A DNA stretch of 47,005 nucleotides from the IMG/VR virus record IMGVR_UViG_3300027339_000423, positions 1-47,005 of that record. One strand, given 5' to 3'. Source of the stretch: a virus. The position numbers were made by a program, and so were the translations under genes. The notes under the pieces were generated by a model. It saw only the letters and a program-made list of their open reading frames with translations. It was not told the origin of the DNA and ran no database searches. This document shows, one piece after another, positions 45,063 to 47,005 of this stretch (positions are counted from its first letter, which is position 1; every line of letters begins with the position of its first letter).

Positions 45063-46502
45063 ATGTCCCGCAATCCGACCCATCGCCCGAGCCTGCTGGC
45101 CACCGCCATGCTGGCCCACCATGCTGCCTACCTGAGCAAGGTGCAGGCCGCCGGCGCCGCGCTGATGATCGAGCGCCGCGATGCGCCGACGCTGACCAGC
45201 GTCGCCGAGGCCATCACCAAGATCAACGAGGCCTTCGAGGAGTTCAAGCGCACCAACGACAAGCGCCTGGACGAGCTCAAGAAGGGCGGCGCCACCGGTG
45301 ACCTCGACGCCAAGCTGGCCAAGCTGGAGAAGGACCTCAACGAGCTGGGCGAGCAGAAGTCGCGCCTGGAGAAGTTGGAGACGCGCCTGTCGCGCCCCGG
45401 CATGGGCGCCGAACGCAGCGAAGTGAAGGAAGGTCCCGAGGAGATCGCGCATCGGGCCGCCTTCACCGCCTGGCTGCGCGCCCCGGGCGATGTCGAGCGC
45501 CGGCACGCGCTGCAGCGCGCCGAGCGCGAGATGCGCAAGGCGCGCCGCAATGCCGACCTGGACGCATCGCTCGACGACTGGGACCGTGAACAGCGCGCGT
45601 CGGCGGTGAGCACCGGCACCGGCTCGGCCGGCGGCTTCGCGCTGCCCGAGGTGATCGAGCGCCAGATCGCGCGCCTGTCGCTGGACATCAGCCCCATCCG
45701 CCAGATCGCCACCGTGCGCACCGTCGGCAGCACCGACTACAAGGAGCTGTTCGACATCAACGGCGCCGCGTTCGAGTGGGTTGGCGAAGGCGACACCCGC
45801 AACCAGACCAACACCAGCGACCTGGCCGAGGTTGCCCCCACCTTCGGCATGGCCAGCGCCAAGCCGCAGGCGACCGAGGAGTCGCTGGATGACCTGTTCT
45901 TCGATGTCGAAGGCTGGGTGATCGAGACGGCATCGGAGGCGATGGGGCAGGGCGAAGGCGCGGCGCATGTTGCCGGCAACGGCACCAAGAAGCCCACCGG
46001 CTTCCTGGCCGGACCCACCCCGGTGACGACCGCCGATGCGTCGCGCGCCTTCGGAACGCTGCAGTACATCGCCAGCGGTCAGGCGTCGACCATGCCGACC
46101 AGCCTCGACACGCTGTACGACGTGGTCTACGCCCTGCGTGCCCGCTACCGCCGCAATGCCCGCTGGGTCGGTGGCAAGCTGGTCTACGCCGCCCTGCGCA
46201 AGTACAAGGCGACCGACAACAGCTATCTGTGGCAGCCCTCGATCGCCGCGGGCCAGCCGGACATGTTCATGGGCTATCCGGTGACCGAGGCCGAGGACAT
46301 GCCCGTCGTGGCCGCCAACGCCTTCCCGCTGGCTTTCGGCGACTTCAAGGAGGGCTATCTGATCGCCGACCGCGTGGGCATGCGCATCACCCGTGACGAG
46401 ATCACCACGCCCGGCTACGTGAAGTTCTACGTGCGGCGCCGCACGGGCGGCAAGCTGCGCAACACCCAGGCGATCAAGCTGCTGAAGATCGCCGCCTCCT
46501 GA
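45063..46502 (+). CDS. HK97-family major capsid protein
   Basis: 479 aa. Residues about 40-120 form a coiled-coil delta/scaffold domain (FEEFKRTNDKRLDELKKG, LAKLEKDLNELGEQKSRLEK). The capsid fold starts near STGTGSAGGFALPEVIERQI and includes EVAPTFGMASAKPQATEES and ALRKYKATDNSYLWQPS. Protease cleavage should occur between the two parts. A strong hairpin lies immediately downstream, as often seen after highly expressed capsid genes. Confidence 0.94.
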   Translation: MSRNPTHRPSLLATAMLAHHAAYLSKVQAAGAALMIERRDAPTLTSVAEAITKINEAFEEFKRTNDKRLDELKKGGATGDLDAKLAKLEKDLNELGEQKSRLEKLETRLSRPGMGAERSEVKEGPEEIAHRAAFTAWLRAPGDVERRHALQRAEREMRKARRNADLDASLDDWDREQRASAVSTGTGSAGGFALPEVIERQIARLSLDISPIRQIATVRTVGSTDYKELFDINGAAFEWVGEGDTRNQTNTSDLAEVAPTFGMASAKPQATEESLDDLFFDVEGWVIETASEAMGQGEGAAHVAGNGTKKPTGFLAGPTPVTTADASRAFGTLQYIASGQASTMPTSLDTLYDVVYALRARYRRNARWVGGKLVYAALRKYKATDNSYLWQPSIAAGQPDMFMGYPVTEAEDMPVVAANAFPLAFGDFKEGYLIADRVGMRITRDEITTPGYVKFYVRRRTGGKLRNTQAIKLLKIAAS

Positions 46503-46518
46503 CCTCACCGACGGCAGC

Positions 46519-46546
46519 AAGCGGGCCACCACGAGGTGGCCCGCTT
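46519..46546 (+). terminator. Strong hairpin after the capsid gene, probable attenuator
   Basis: AAGCGGGCCACC (46519-46530) and GGTGGCCCGCTT (46535-46546) form a perfect 12-bp stem with a 4-nt loop. Only a short pyrimidine stretch follows, so partial termination or 3'-end protection of the capsid message is likely. Confidence 0.65.
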
Positions 46547-46564
46547 CGCTTCCAGGAGAACCGT

Positions 46565-47005
46565 ATGCCGAAGATCATCGTCACGCAGGCCTTCAAGTTC
46601 GCACACCACGGCTACCTGGTCGAGGAGTTCGAGGTGTCGCAGGAGCTGCGCGAGACCACCACCGAGTGCGCTGCGCTGGCCATCGCTGAAGGCTGGGCAG
46701 TCGACGCTGAAGCCGCCGAGCAGGCCGCCCGCGAAGCCGCCGAGCAGGTTGCCCGCGAAGCCGCCGAGCAGGCCGCCCGCGAAGCCGCCGAGCAGGCCAC
46801 CCGCGAAGCCGCCGAGCAGGCCGCCCGCGAAGCCGCCGAGCAGGCCGCCCGCGAAGCCGCCGAGCAGGCCGCCCGCGAAGCCGCCGAGCAGGCCGCCCGC
46901 GCAGCCGCCGAGCAGGCCGCCCGCGAAGCCGCCGAGCAGGCCGCCCGCGAAGCCGCCGAGCAGGCCGCCCGCGAAGCCGCCGAGCAGGCCGCCCGCGAAG
47001 CCGCC
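46565..47005 (+). CDS. Repeat-rich helical phage protein, cut by the window edge
   Basis: 147 codons to the right edge. ATG 46565 follows CAGGAGAACC. The N-terminal 45 residues (MPKIIVTQAFKFAHHGYLVE, then EVSQELRETTTECAALAIAE) form a small domain. From 46712 the protein is a run of octapeptides AAEQAARE, encoded by 24-bp units, which should form a long alanine-rich helix or coiled coil. Its position after the capsid gene suggests a head-associated, connector or decoration role. The reading frame stays open throughout. Confidence 0.75.
   Translation, partial: MPKIIVTQAFKFAHHGYLVEEFEVSQELRETTTECAALAIAEGWAVDAEAAEQAAREAAEQVAREAAEQAAREAAEQATREAAEQAAREAAEQAAREAAEQAAREAAEQAARAAAEQAAREAAEQAAREAAEQAAREAAEQAAREAA
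46712..47005 (+). repeat. 24-bp tandem repeat, twelve full units plus a partial one
   Basis: Units begin at 46712 and recur every 24 bp; twelve are complete to 46999. Consensus is GCCGCCGAGCAGGCCGCCCG plus CGAA. Variants: unit 2 encodes Val, unit 4 encodes Thr, unit 8 ends in Ala instead of Glu; the others are nearly identical, pointing to recent expansion. The array continues beyond the window. Confidence 0.95.

Larger units (their letters stand above)
25805..47005. mobile_element. Lambda-like prophage with HK97-type head, cut by the right window edge
   Basis: The order is leftward early operon, repressor/Cro switch, CII-like gene, primase-helicase, Q-like late regulator, HNH, small and large terminase, HK97 portal, protease and major capsid. 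Tail, lysis and integrase genes are not in the window and should lie to the right. The left end is near the terminator at 25805; the exact attachment site was not identified. Confidence 0.82.

Noticed and set aside
46712-47005. CRISPR array
   Set aside because: The 24-bp units are directly adjacent without spacers and keep an open frame; it is a coding tandem repeat.

Overview
The window is very GC-rich (third codon positions almost all G or C) and looks like a betaproteobacterial chromosome of Burkholderiales type. This is inferred from base composition, gene families and a TPP-riboswitch-controlled TonB receptor; no 16S gene is present. Only a short stretch looks like host backbone: two identical tRNA-Asn(GTT) genes (23112-23321) and a TonB-dependent receptor under a TPP riboswitch (23361-25756). 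The rest is mobile DNA.

Left element (about 2.3-23.2 kb; left end not located). At the window edge is the first part of an IS5-type transposase (1-55), then a two-gene candidate defence module: a HEPN-motif protein and an OLD-like ATPase with a TOPRIM-like C-terminus. There follow three ribbon-helix-helix regulators, a Bro-N protein, a CII-like regulator, a catalytic-core-only tyrosine recombinase, several small proteins, a TOPRIM primase-helicase and HNH-type proteins. Next come a zinc-ribbon protein, large terminase, portal and a Mu F-like head protein. No major capsid or tail gene follows. Instead there is a 0.58 kb non-coding region rich in DnaA-box-like repeats, a full-length tyrosine recombinase, and a small regulator translationally coupled to a large serine integrase. 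The integrase gene ends inside tRNA-Asn, which marks the right boundary. The long genes of this element favour G-ending codons (GCG, GGG, ACG, CGG).

Right element (about 25.8 kb to beyond the right edge) is an ordinary lambda-like prophage with an HK97-type head. A leftward early operon (33238 to 25850) carries tiny genes, a wHTH-like protein, an HD hydrolase, an orphan ParB, a DHH phosphoesterase and a DUF5131 protein. It starts at a promoter overlapped by two palindromic operators, and the same palindrome recurs between the divergent repressor and Cro genes at 35.2 kb. Rightward lie Cro, a CII-like regulator, a zinc-finger protein, a primase-helicase, an origin-like repeat region, a Q-like late regulator with its promoter and terminators, HNH endonuclease, both terminase subunits, portal, prohead protease and major capsid protein. 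The last gene is cut by the window edge within a 24-bp tandem repeat. This prophage favours C-ending codons (GCC, GGC, ACC).

The most unusual content is the left element, which combines packaging and portal genes without capsid or tail genes, three different recombinases and an origin-like region; it may be a phage satellite, a phage-plasmid remnant or a decayed prophage. The HEPN/OLD pair and the TPP-controlled receptor are the next most interesting.
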